Assembly (NCBI GenBank): GCA_039925865.1
Contig: JBDSYA010000160.1
Span: 1-7,256 of the forward strand
DNA from: JBDSYA01 sp039925865
GTDB taxonomy: Bacteria > Bacteroidota > Ignavibacteria > Tepidaquicellales > Tepidaquicellaceae
Reading direction: 5' to 3'
Length of the DNA: 7,256 nt
Part shown: positions 1 to 5,829 of the stretch, piece by piece
Layout of the letters: every line of letters starts with the position of its first letter
Numbering within the stretch: position 1 is the first letter of the stretch
Position numbers and translations under genes: made by a program
Notes under the pieces: model-generated
What the model saw: only the letters and a program-made list of their open reading frames with translations
Database searches by the model: none
What the model was told of the DNA's origin: nothing

Positions 1-1089
1 ACAGCCGAAATTATCTATTTCCATTCCGGCAACACTGTCAAGATTATCAGCTGTTCCGTTATATCTGTTAACCCACTCTTCGTTTCCGTTGCTGTTATAT
101 TTAATTGTAAGGTAGTCGTAATTCAAACCTGCGCCAATACTTGAACCGGATACAAGAACATTGCCGGGATTATCAATTCTGACTGAAACAGGATAATCCA
201 AACTATTGCCGGTACCGTTATAAACTTTTTTCCACAACTGATTTCCTGAAGAGTCATATTTTATTGTTGTATAGTCCACGCTTGTATCGGCAAAGCCGGT
301 GACAACTATTTCCGACACATTATTATTTTGATATATCGCAACAGCTTTATCATTTCCATTTGAAAGCGATGCATATCTTTTAGCCCAGACGAGATTTCCG
401 TTAACATTATATTTTAAAGTAGCATAATCAAATTTTCCTGACGAGTCAATGCTTCCGCCTGTCAGATAAATTTCTCCTGCGTTATTAACGATCATATCCA
501 TTACTTCATCATTGCTGTTGCGTACATAACTATAATTTTTTTTGTAAATTAAATTTCCGTTGAGGTCGTATTTCAACAGAAGAAATTCTTTACTCAATGA
601 ATCTCTTTCACAGGAATAACCGGCGACATAAATAGATCCGTTGCTGAAAATTACTTTTTTAGGTTCGTCATTCCCGTTACCGTTGCCACTATAAGTTCTG
701 ACCCAGATAAGCTCTCCATTAGCCGCGTTATAAGATAATAAAAAAATGTTTTTCCCGCCGTTTCCGCTGTCAGTACTGCCTGTTACATATACAGTTCCGT
801 TTTGTGTATTTGCAGCAATTGAGGCCGGATAAAAGTTAAATGATGAATTATGTCTTGAGATCCAGGTTGAGAACGGAAAAAAATTTTCATATCTGATTGT
901 CACGGCTGTAAATTTACCCGATTGAGTCTGAACATAACCCGTCACATATTTATTGTTGTTATTATCCTTTGCAATTGCAGTAGAAACATTTTCTCTGTAA
1001 TCACCATTATAAATATATACATTAGATTTCCATTGCCCATTTGAAACAGAAGCAATTGAAATGAGAAAAGTAATAATCAATAATTTCAT
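1..1089 (-). CDS. Secreted SBBP-repeat beta-propeller protein, 3' end outside window
   Basis: The frame runs without a stop from the ATG at 1089 to the left edge (363 codons), so the C-terminus is missing. Residues 1-19 (MKLLIITFLISIASVSNGQ) are a typical Sec signal peptide. The rest is a repeat with a period near 53 residues: a Y-x-x-x-G-N-x-x-W strand, then a D-x-x-G-x-x-Y-V-T-G-type strand. The conserved aromatic falls at W76, W129, Y182, W235, W286 and W339. This pattern (for example IKYDSSGNQLW and LKYNVNGNLVW) fits the SBBP beta-propeller repeat family, which is common in secreted Bacteroidota/Ignavibacteria proteins. At least six blades are visible. A T9SS sorting domain is expected beyond the edge, but that is inference. 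The start is supported by AAGGAGA six bases upstream. Family assignment is firm; the molecular role (adhesion, binding, other) is unknown. Confidence 0.88.
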   Translation of the reverse strand, partial: MKLLIITFLISIASVSNGQWKSNVYIYNGDYRENVSTAIAKDNNNNKYVTGYVQTQSGKFTAVTIRYENFFPFSTWISRHNSSFNFYPASIAANTQNGTVYVTGSTDSGNGGKNIFLLSYNAANGELIWVRTYSGNGNGNDEPKKVIFSNGSIYVAGYSCERDSLSKEFLLLKYDLNGNLIYKKNYSYVRNSNDEVMDMIVNNAGEIYLTGGSIDSSGKFDYATLKYNVNGNLVWAKRYASLSNGNDKAVAIYQNNNVSEIVVTGFADTSVDYTTIKYDSSGNQLWKKVYNGTGNSLDYPVSVRIDNPGNVLVSGSSIGAGLNYDYLTIKYNSNGNEEWVNRYNGTADNLDSVAGMEIDNFGC

Positions 1090-1095
1090 AATCAT

Positions 1096-1102
1096 TCTCC
1101 TT
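1096..1102 (-). promoter_or_regulatory. Ribosome binding site of the SBBP-repeat gene
   Basis: On the minus strand this reads AAGGAGA, six bases before the ATG at 1089. It is a near-complete Shine-Dalgarno match. It fixes the start codon and shows that the organism uses anti-SD pairing at some genes, unlike the 720-residue propeller gene and hisS in this window, which have none. Confidence 0.8.
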
Positions 1103-1330
1103 GATTTTATTTAAGTTAATGATAATTGGCTACTGTTGCAAATTACAATTTTAAAACTTTTTTCAATTTTACTTATACCAATTTTGCATTAAGCATTTGG
1201 GAATACTATATCACATGCGTCCAAAACGATTGTTCAGAATAAGTGACCACTATTCTTAATAAGATTTCACTAAAGCAATAATTTGTAGAAAACTTATGAA
1301 ACACCCCTCCCAAACCTTACCTTTGCTTAG

Positions 1331-1456
1331 AGAGTGTCTTAAAACTAATAAAATCTTTTACCTCAAAGTCTCGAAGACTCAAAGTGATAAAAATTTCAAC
1401 AATTTTTCTTTGAGTCTTTGAGACTTAGAGGCAAAATGATAGTTCTGAGACATTCT
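1331..1456. repeat. Long imperfect inverted repeat, MITE-like
   Basis: The core arms, 1361-1384 and 1408-1431, are reverse complements at 22 of 24 positions and are separated by a 23-base AT-rich loop. One of the two exceptions is a G-T wobble in plus-strand RNA. An outer pair, 1331-1346 and 1441-1456, matches at 13 of 16 positions, with unpaired spacers between outer and inner stems. Each core arm also contains a small palindrome (AGTCTCGAAGACT on the left). Beyond the outer arms the left flank is C-rich and the right flank G-rich, so the original element may have been longer (about 1300 to 1490). There is no T-tract and it lies far past any stop codon, so it does not look like a terminator. 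A decayed miniature transposable element is the best guess. Confidence 0.65.
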
Positions 1457-1573
1457 CCCAGGGTCAGGGCAGTGGGGTTGTTTGAAGGTTAAGAAAATTT
1501 TCATTGAACAATTAATTATTTCAATGTTTTTTTTTAATTTGAAAATTATTTTGGATAGCACTAATTATTTATG

Positions 1574-1603
1574 AAAAAAGCCGGGCAAATTAATATCCGG
1601 CTT
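1574..1603 (-). terminator. Rho-independent terminator of the 720-residue propeller gene
   Basis: Read on the minus strand, AAGCCGG (1603-1597) pairs perfectly with CCGGCTT (1584-1578) across a 12-base loop, and six T residues run through the end of the stem to 1574. It begins about 35 bases past the stop codon at 1639, where a terminator for that gene is expected. On the plus strand the stem is followed by GATTTAA, not a T-run, so it probably works in one direction only. Confidence 0.8.
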
Positions 1604-1638
1604 GATTTAAAAATTTTCGCAATGCTGAAATATTATAC

Positions 1639-3801
1639 TTACTTGATCAGCATCATCATCTTTGTTAATGATATTTCATTAGTAATAAGTTTGTAATAAT
1701 AAACTCCTGAACTCAGTCCCGATGCATCAAAATTAATTTCATATGTTCCGGCGTTTCTGAAAGCATCAGCAATAACAGTGTTGACTTCCTTACCCAGCCT
1801 GTCATAAACTTTCAGCGAAACATTGCCGGAGTTTGGTAATGAGAATTTTATATTTGTAGAAGGGTTGAACGGATTTGGATAATTCTGGAATAACACAAAG
1901 CTTAAAGGTATTGTAGTGGAAATTAGATTTTCATTTAATTCAGTAATAACACTGTAACTTATATTCATCTTCAATAATCCTGAAGTTTGCTGAGCAAGTA
2001 AATAACCTCTGTCAGGTATCATTATTCCTGCACCCGCACCGCCTCCGGTGATCGAACTTGATGCAAAACTTCCTCCTGAATTCAGTGTAAGATAACCTGT
2101 TGATCCGCTGTAGGTTCCGTATAAATAAACTGTCGGATCTTCGTGACAAACGTCTGATCCCCAGTTAGATCCGCCTGAAGATAATATGTTTACCCAGCTG
2201 TCTCCGTAGTTTGTGGTTTTCCAGAGCAGTGAAGAAAATGTTGTTGCATATGCTGCCTTTTTGTCAAAAACAGAATTTGCCATTGAAGGAATCTCTGAAC
2301 CGGATGATGTTAATACAAGGCTCCAGTTCGTACCGCTGTTTGTAGATTTGTAAACTCTGCTTGGTGAACTCTCACCAAGATAAAGCACATTTGAACTGTC
2401 GTGCATTACAATTATATCGCACGGACTTATAAATGGAAATGTTGATACTTCAGTAAAGCTTGCTCCGGAATTTGTTGACCGCCAGAATCCGCCGCCGTCA
2501 GGGACAAAATAATAAATATTCGGATCGTTCTGATCCATTTCCAAAGGCTGTCCGTATGCTGAAAAATTATCTGAAAGAATTATAGACCACGTCAATCCGT
2601 AATCGGTTGATCTTACAACTTTGTCAGGTGAAGTATTATCGATTGCAGCCATCCAAACATTTGTGTCAAGCGGACTTACATAAAATGAATGAGCTCTTCC
2701 GCCTGTTATTCCCGCTCCGGTCATTGTTGCTATCTGTGTCCAGTTCTCTCCGCGATTTCTGCTGACAAAAACTTTATTTCCGTATGCAACAAAAGCCGAG
2801 TTCCTGTCTTTTGGGTGTTTACACAGATTATTTCCGATACCGCTTGCAGAAGATAGCTTAATGTTCCAGGTCTTTGTAATTGTTGTTCCTGCCGGAACAT
2901 CCCAGTTTATTCCCGCGTTTGTGGTCTTGATAATTGCATAGTTAAGACTGCTGACTGCAAAAGCATTATTCTCATCATAATAAAATATATCAACCAGATT
3001 TGCCTGCATCGGATTAATCTCAAAATTAAAAAAGTTAGATACACCGTTCAGATTATTTCTTATAAAGCCGCCGCCGCCGCAAACTCTTGCATTATTTAGT
3101 GATGAACCCGTTACACCTCTGATATCTGAATCTGTCCTTGTAACAATTGAAGTCCAGCTGCCCGTATTTTCTTTTTTTAAAATTGTACCATACTCTCCTA
3201 CTGCGATCATCCCATCCGTAAAATATTTGACATCAAGTAAATTTTTTGTGGTAGTTCCGTAAGTGGTGGTCCATAACAAACCTCCGTTTATTGTAGTAGA
3301 AATAAATCCGCCTTTAGCCACTGCAACACCTTTGTTTACATCAAGGAAACTTATAGAATTAAAGTCATATGGTGCCGTCCCTGAGTTGGAAGAATTCCAT
3401 GTCAGTCCGCCGTCTATGGTTTTATAAATGTAACCACTGTCACCACAGACAAATCCGAGATTAGAATTTATAAAAAAAACCGAATTGATGTTAAAGTTTC
3501 TGCCGACATTATATATAGTTACAGGTGAATTTGTCTTTGTTGTTTTATAAACATTTCCGTTTGTTCCGCCTATCCAAACGTCATTGCCAAAAGAATAAAC
3601 CGAGCGAAGGTTATCCGAATTATAAGTGTAGCTTGCCCAGCTATTACCGGCATTAGTTGATCTGTAAATTTTTCCACTGTTTCCAACCGCTATAATATTT
3701 ATACCGTCCGGAGTATGCACACTGTTAAGCCCCTGAGAAAAAACATTTGAGCTGAAAAGGATCGTTAAAACTATGAAAAAAAGTTTGATCGTTGTTTTCA
3801 T
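1639..3801 (-). CDS. Secreted double beta-propeller (YCF48/Asp-box) protein with T9SS type A sorting domain
   Basis: This is a 720-residue exported protein predicted to reach the surface or medium through the type IX secretion system. Residues 1-23 (MKTTIKLFFIVLTILFSSNVFSQ) are a signal peptide. Residues of about 24-305 resemble YCF48-like propeller repeats, and about 310-620 resemble a sialidase/sortilin-like propeller. Asp-box motifs S/T-x-D/N-x-G-x-S/T-W/F appear near 48 (STNAGNSW), 128 (TIDGGLTW), 293, 347, 398 (STDYGLTW), 442, 486 and 529. Residues of about 632-720 form the sorting domain: QNYPNPFNPSTNI at 639-651, then LKVYDRLGKEV, then a GVYYYKL strand and a basic end. The frame is open upstream to a TTG at 3846, but that would bury the signal peptide behind 15 residues and coincide with a promoter-like box, so I chose the ATG at 3801. 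No Shine-Dalgarno is visible. Asp boxes are structural, so enzyme activity cannot be inferred. Confidence 0.92.
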   Translation of the reverse strand: MKTTIKLFFIVLTILFSSNVFSQGLNSVHTPDGINIIAVGNSGKIYRSTNAGNSWASYTYNSDNLRSVYSFGNDVWIGGTNGNVYKTTKTNSPVTIYNVGRNFNINSVFFINSNLGFVCGDSGYIYKTIDGGLTWNSSNSGTAPYDFNSISFLDVNKGVAVAKGGFISTTINGGLLWTTTYGTTTKNLLDVKYFTDGMIAVGEYGTILKKENTGSWTSIVTRTDSDIRGVTGSSLNNARVCGGGGFIRNNLNGVSNFFNFEINPMQANLVDIFYYDENNAFAVSSLNYAIIKTTNAGINWDVPAGTTITKTWNIKLSSASGIGNNLCKHPKDRNSAFVAYGNKVFVSRNRGENWTQIATMTGAGITGGRAHSFYVSPLDTNVWMAAIDNTSPDKVVRSTDYGLTWSIILSDNFSAYGQPLEMDQNDPNIYYFVPDGGGFWRSTNSGASFTEVSTFPFISPCDIIVMHDSSNVLYLGESSPSRVYKSTNSGTNWSLVLTSSGSEIPSMANSVFDKKAAYATTFSSLLWKTTNYGDSWVNILSSGGSNWGSDVCHEDPTVYLYGTYSGSTGYLTLNSGGSFASSSITGGGAGAGIMIPDRGYLLAQQTSGLLKMNISYSVITELNENLISTTIPLSFVLFQNYPNPFNPSTNIKFSLPNSGNVSLKVYDRLGKEVNTVIADAFRNAGTYEINFDASGLSSGVYYYKLITNEISLTKMMMLIK

Positions 3802-3843
3802 AATACTATTATTTAAAATTTCAAAATTTGTATTTTTTATAGA

Positions 3844-3851
3844 CAAAGTTA
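3844..3851 (-). promoter_or_regulatory. Possible Bacteroidota-type -7 box upstream of the 720-residue propeller gene
   Basis: The minus strand reads TAACTTTG, an exact match to the TAnnTTTG -7 element of Bacteroidota primary-sigma promoters. It lies 42 bases before the ATG at 3801, in the 85-base gap after the upstream gene. The -33 element is poor (no TTTG or TTG at the usual 19-21-base spacing). In AT-rich DNA such a box can arise by chance, so confidence is modest. If real, the gene has its own promoter, and the upstream TTG at 3846 cannot be its start. Confidence 0.35.
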
Positions 3852-3886
3852 TCTATGCAAATGTGAATTTAACGAATTTAACTGAG

Positions 3887-4972
3887 TTACTTCATAAGTG
3901 TCATTTTCTTCGTGCCGGCCAGAAAACCATTTATAAGGAGAGAATAAAAATAAATGCCGCTTGATAATTCATTACTTTCAAAATTTACGCTGTAATTTCC
4001 TGCAGTCTGTCTTAAGTTAACTAAGGACTTAATTTCACTTCCCGATACATCATAAACTTTCAATTGCACAAACTGATTTTTACTTAATGAATAGCGAATA
4101 ATTGTATTGGGGTTGAACGGATTTGGATAATTCTGATGCAAAGTAAAATCAACGGGAATTTCATTCGGATGAATTACAGAAGTAGGATTATTCAAAAATA
4201 TAAATGCCACAGTACTGTTTCCTGCATTAGGAATTGCGAGGGTGTCTGTTTTTCTGTTAACATAAATATCAGCAGGATTGCTGAGGCCGGCCGTGACTAT
4301 TGTTGGCGGATTTGCAAAGTTAATATCAAACTTTACTACAGACTGTATTCCCCAGGTTGAGACATATACATTATCAAGTTTATCCAGCGAGATTCCATCA
4401 CAGTTTGAGTAAGATGTATTTACAATTGTCGAAATGCTTGAATCGGCAAGGTTTACACTTCTTATCGGAGCACTTCCTCCCCAGCAGCAAAGTAAAAGCC
4501 TGTTCCTCGGAGTGTCCACATAAATTCCGTTCGGAGTATTCGTAGTATTTGCAACATATATCCAAAAGCCCTGAGTGATAGTGTTTAACTTATAAATTCT
4601 TCTTCCGTTAAAATCAGTAACGTATAAGATCCCGTTTGCATCAGCAGCTAGATCGTTAAGAAAAGTTGATCCGGTTAAAGTAACATTGAAAACTTCAAGC
4701 GCAGTGATCAGATCATAGCCTTTTACACGCGTGCCGTTGCAGACATAAACCCTGTTGTTATGAACTGTCACTCCGTGTATGGGACTGCCGACAGTAACAA
4801 AGTCACTGACGACACCATTTCTGTCTCTCTGTACAATTTTTGAGCTCGATGTGTTTGAGATCAAATACCTGTTGCTGACAGTATCGTAGGTAATGCTTTC
4901 GGGACTGTTGTATTGTGAAAAACCCTGCGACGAAATCATTGTGCAGAGGATTACAGTAAAAATGAATTTCAA
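3887..4972 (-). CDS. Secreted SMP-30/gluconolactonase-like propeller with T9SS type A sorting domain
   Basis: This 361-residue protein has a signal peptide (residues 1-20, ending SSQGFSQ), a six-bladed propeller (about 21-265) and a sorting domain (about 274-361, with QNYPNPFNPNT at 280-290, LKVYDVSG, SSGIYFYSL and a basic tail). The propeller carries SMP-30/LRE-type landmarks in order: SPESITYD (E25), NDLAAD followed by GILYVTDFNG (N106), PNGIYVD (N148) and CDGISLD followed by NVYVSTWG (D192). E, N and D at such places bind the metal in SMP-30, so hydrolase or lactonase activity is possible. NHL-like binding propellers look similar, however. The start is TTG, decided by AAGGAGA five bases upstream; the next in-frame ATG (codon 12) would cut the signal peptide. 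The gene precedes the 720-residue propeller gene by 85 bases on the same strand, and may be transcribed with it. Confidence 0.9.
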   Translation of the reverse strand: MKFIFTVILCTMISSQGFSQYNSPESITYDTVSNRYLISNTSSSKIVQRDRNGVVSDFVTVGSPIHGVTVHNNRVYVCNGTRVKGYDLITALEVFNVTLTGSTFLNDLAADANGILYVTDFNGRRIYKLNTITQGFWIYVANTTNTPNGIYVDTPRNRLLLCCWGGSAPIRSVNLADSSISTIVNTSYSNCDGISLDKLDNVYVSTWGIQSVVKFDINFANPPTIVTAGLSNPADIYVNRKTDTLAIPNAGNSTVAFIFLNNPTSVIHPNEIPVDFTLHQNYPNPFNPNTIIRYSLSKNQFVQLKVYDVSGSEIKSLVNLRQTAGNYSVNFESNELSSGIYFYSLLINGFLAGTKKMTLMK

Positions 4973-4977
4973 TATTT

Positions 4978-4984
4978 TCTCCTT
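4978..4984 (-). promoter_or_regulatory. Ribosome binding site that fixes a TTG start
   Basis: The minus strand reads AAGGAGA, followed by AAATA and then TTG at 4972. There is no in-frame ATG that keeps the signal peptide, so this site is what identifies the rare start codon. The same heptamer precedes the SBBP gene at 1096-1102. Confidence 0.8.
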
Positions 4985-4999
4985 TGTCAGTGTATAATT

Positions 5000-5007
5000 T
5001 AAAGTTA
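5000..5007 (-). promoter_or_regulatory. Weak -7-like box upstream of the SMP-30-like gene
   Basis: TAACTTTA on the minus strand differs from TAnnTTTG at one defined position and lies 27 bases before the TTG start at 4972. No convincing -33 element is present. I list it because the 90-base gap between this gene and the membrane-protein gene leaves room for a promoter, and nothing better is visible there. It could easily be chance in AT-rich DNA. Confidence 0.2.
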
Positions 5008-5062
5008 AATTAATAATAGTCTTGAAAATAAAAAAGTCATGCGCTTCGCGAAATTTATTAAA

Positions 5063-5425
5063 TTATTTCAGCCAGAGACTTACTAAAAAATAAATTCCCG
5101 TAACAGCAAATCCAATATGAACAATTGCTATCCAGAGAGGAAACTTCTTTCCGGTCAGATCAGTGGCAAGCATACCGCCGCCAATAAAGAGTGCAAAAAG
5201 TATCAGAAGAAAACTTTCAACCGGACTGTCGCCCTTACTGAATGATATGTAAAATAATAAACAGGCTAATCCAAACAATCCCAGAGAGCCATGGATAATT
5301 CCTATTACAAGTTTTCGTTTAGTATTTGAAAATAATTTTATAAAAAGATAAATACCGATTGCGGCTGTAAGGAAATAAACTATTACAATAAATGTCAGCA
5401 TGCCTGAATTTTTTTTAAAATACAT
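5063..5425 (-). CDS. Small four-helix integral membrane protein, family not recognised
   Basis: From the ATG at 5425 this encodes 120 residues. Four hydrophobic segments fill almost the whole chain: about 9-31, 38-60, 67-88 and 96-118, joined by short basic or polar turns (SNTKRK, SKGDSP, DLTGKK). The second and fourth helices share a pattern, GIIHGSLGLFG and IAIVHIGFAVTG, each with a histidine seven residues before a glycine (H45 and H103). This hints at an internal two-helix duplication. The frame stays open upstream to a TTG at 5644, but that extension is translated from the hairpin repeats (the peptide KIRLRKFL occurs twice), so it is probably artificial. ATGs at 5494 and 5401 are alternatives, and none has a strong ribosome site. 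The function is unknown. The next gene downstream on this strand starts 90 bases on, so co-transcription is possible. Confidence 0.72.
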   Translation of the reverse strand: MYFKKNSGMLTFIVIVYFLTAAIGIYLFIKLFSNTKRKLVIGIIHGSLGLFGLACLLFYISFSKGDSPVESFLLILFALFIGGGMLATDLTGKKFPLWIAIVHIGFAVTGIYFLVSLWLK

Positions 5426-5829
5426 ATTAATGAACTTTGTTAATATGAAATAATCCCGAAGTAAATTACCCGATTTTAAATTCCTTGTATTCATTAATTG
5501 TTGCAGGATTTCAGACATGTCTATAAGCATCAAAAACTTTCGAAGTCTTATTTTCTTAAGCAAAAACTTTCGAAGTCTTATTTTCTCCGCTCCAATGTAT
5601 TCGAGATTTGAATTGAGACTTCGGAAGTTTCTCAGCTTTACCAACCATATTTCTTAAGCAAAAACTTTCGAAGTCTTATTTTTCCGCTCCAATGTATTGG
5701 AGATTTGGATTCAGACTTCGGAAGTTTCTCAGCTTTACCAACCATATTTCTTAACTTAATGGCATTGGGTGCAGGGGGAGGTTGAATAATTAAGTTTATT
5801 TAATGACATTAAAAATTTATTTTAATGTA
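5426..5829. other. Divergent intergenic region filled with hairpin repeats
   Basis: This 404-base spacer separates the minus-strand membrane-protein gene from plus-strand hisS. Its middle (5525-5752) is tandem hairpin repeat. To its left, 5426-5524 is AT-rich leader of the membrane gene; its upstream ATG codons at 5494, 5518 and 5530 continue in frame but look non-genic. To its right, 5753-5829 contains a G-rich patch (GTGCAGGGGGAGG, 5769-5781) and then an AT-rich hisS leader. TAAGTTTA at 5791-5798 is one base off the Bacteroidota -7 box and is the best, though weak, hisS promoter candidate. I see no T-box or riboswitch architecture before hisS. Confidence 0.65.
5525..5752. repeat. Tandem 97-98-base hairpin repeat: remnant plus two full copies
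   Basis: Full copy A is 5558-5655 and full copy B is 5656-5752. They differ by three substitutions and one single-base indel. A remnant at 5525-5557 shares the 24 bases 5531-5554 exactly with the copies and appears to lack the interior. Each unit folds on itself. In B the outer arms are 5662-5676 and 5713-5727 (14 of 15 Watson-Crick, the odd pair being a U-G wobble in plus-strand RNA) and an inner perfect stem is CTCCAAT (5687-5693) with ATTGGAG (5696-5702) and a two-base loop. In A the arms are 5564-5578 and 5616-5630, and the inner stem has one mismatch at 5602. Outer AAGC and GCTT extend the palindrome to about 80 bases, followed by an 18-base spacer. The element resembles REP- or MITE-type repeats. 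Confidence 0.88.

Larger units (their letters stand above)
1090..1638. other. Gene-free intergenic region with palindromic repeat and IS-end-like relic
   Basis: These 549 bases contain no gene I can support. From left to right they hold the leader of the minus-strand SBBP gene (1090 to about 1170), AT-rich sequence, a short palindrome around AGTGACCAC (1236-1256), a large imperfect inverted repeat (core 1361-1431, outer arms to about 1331 and 1456), and the terminator of the right-hand gene (1574-1603). A 60-codon open frame at 1379-1561 on the minus strand lies across the inverted repeat and has no ribosome site or recognisable protein features. The mix suggests a landing zone for small, now decayed mobile sequences between two transcription units. 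Confidence 0.7.

Noticed and set aside
1138..1166. TTG, 18 bases, TAATTTG upstream of the SBBP gene as a promoter
   Set aside because: The -7 box has the wrong internal spacing relative to TAnnTTTG, and similar strings are common in this AT-rich stretch.
1379..1561. 60-codon open frame on the minus strand
   Set aside because: It overlaps the palindromic repeat, lacks a ribosome site and shows no protein-like features.
3773..3964. 63-codon open frame on the plus strand
   Set aside because: It lies opposite the ends of two well-supported minus-strand genes and their spacer; the hydrophobic start is the complement of a signal-peptide region.
4136..4545. Two plus-strand open frames (4136-4360 and 4357-4545)
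   Set aside because: Both are antisense to the SMP-30-like propeller, with no recognisable protein pattern.
5016..5055. Terminator after the membrane-protein gene
   Set aside because: GCG-CTT-CGC next to a T-run on the minus strand gives only a three-base stem, too weak to call.
5525..5752. CRISPR array
   Set aside because: Units are long, contiguous and self-complementary with no unique spacers, and no cas gene is nearby.
5753..5829. T-box or other riboswitch controlling hisS
   Set aside because: The leader is short and AT-rich, with no T-box sequence, specifier stem or paired antiterminator visible.
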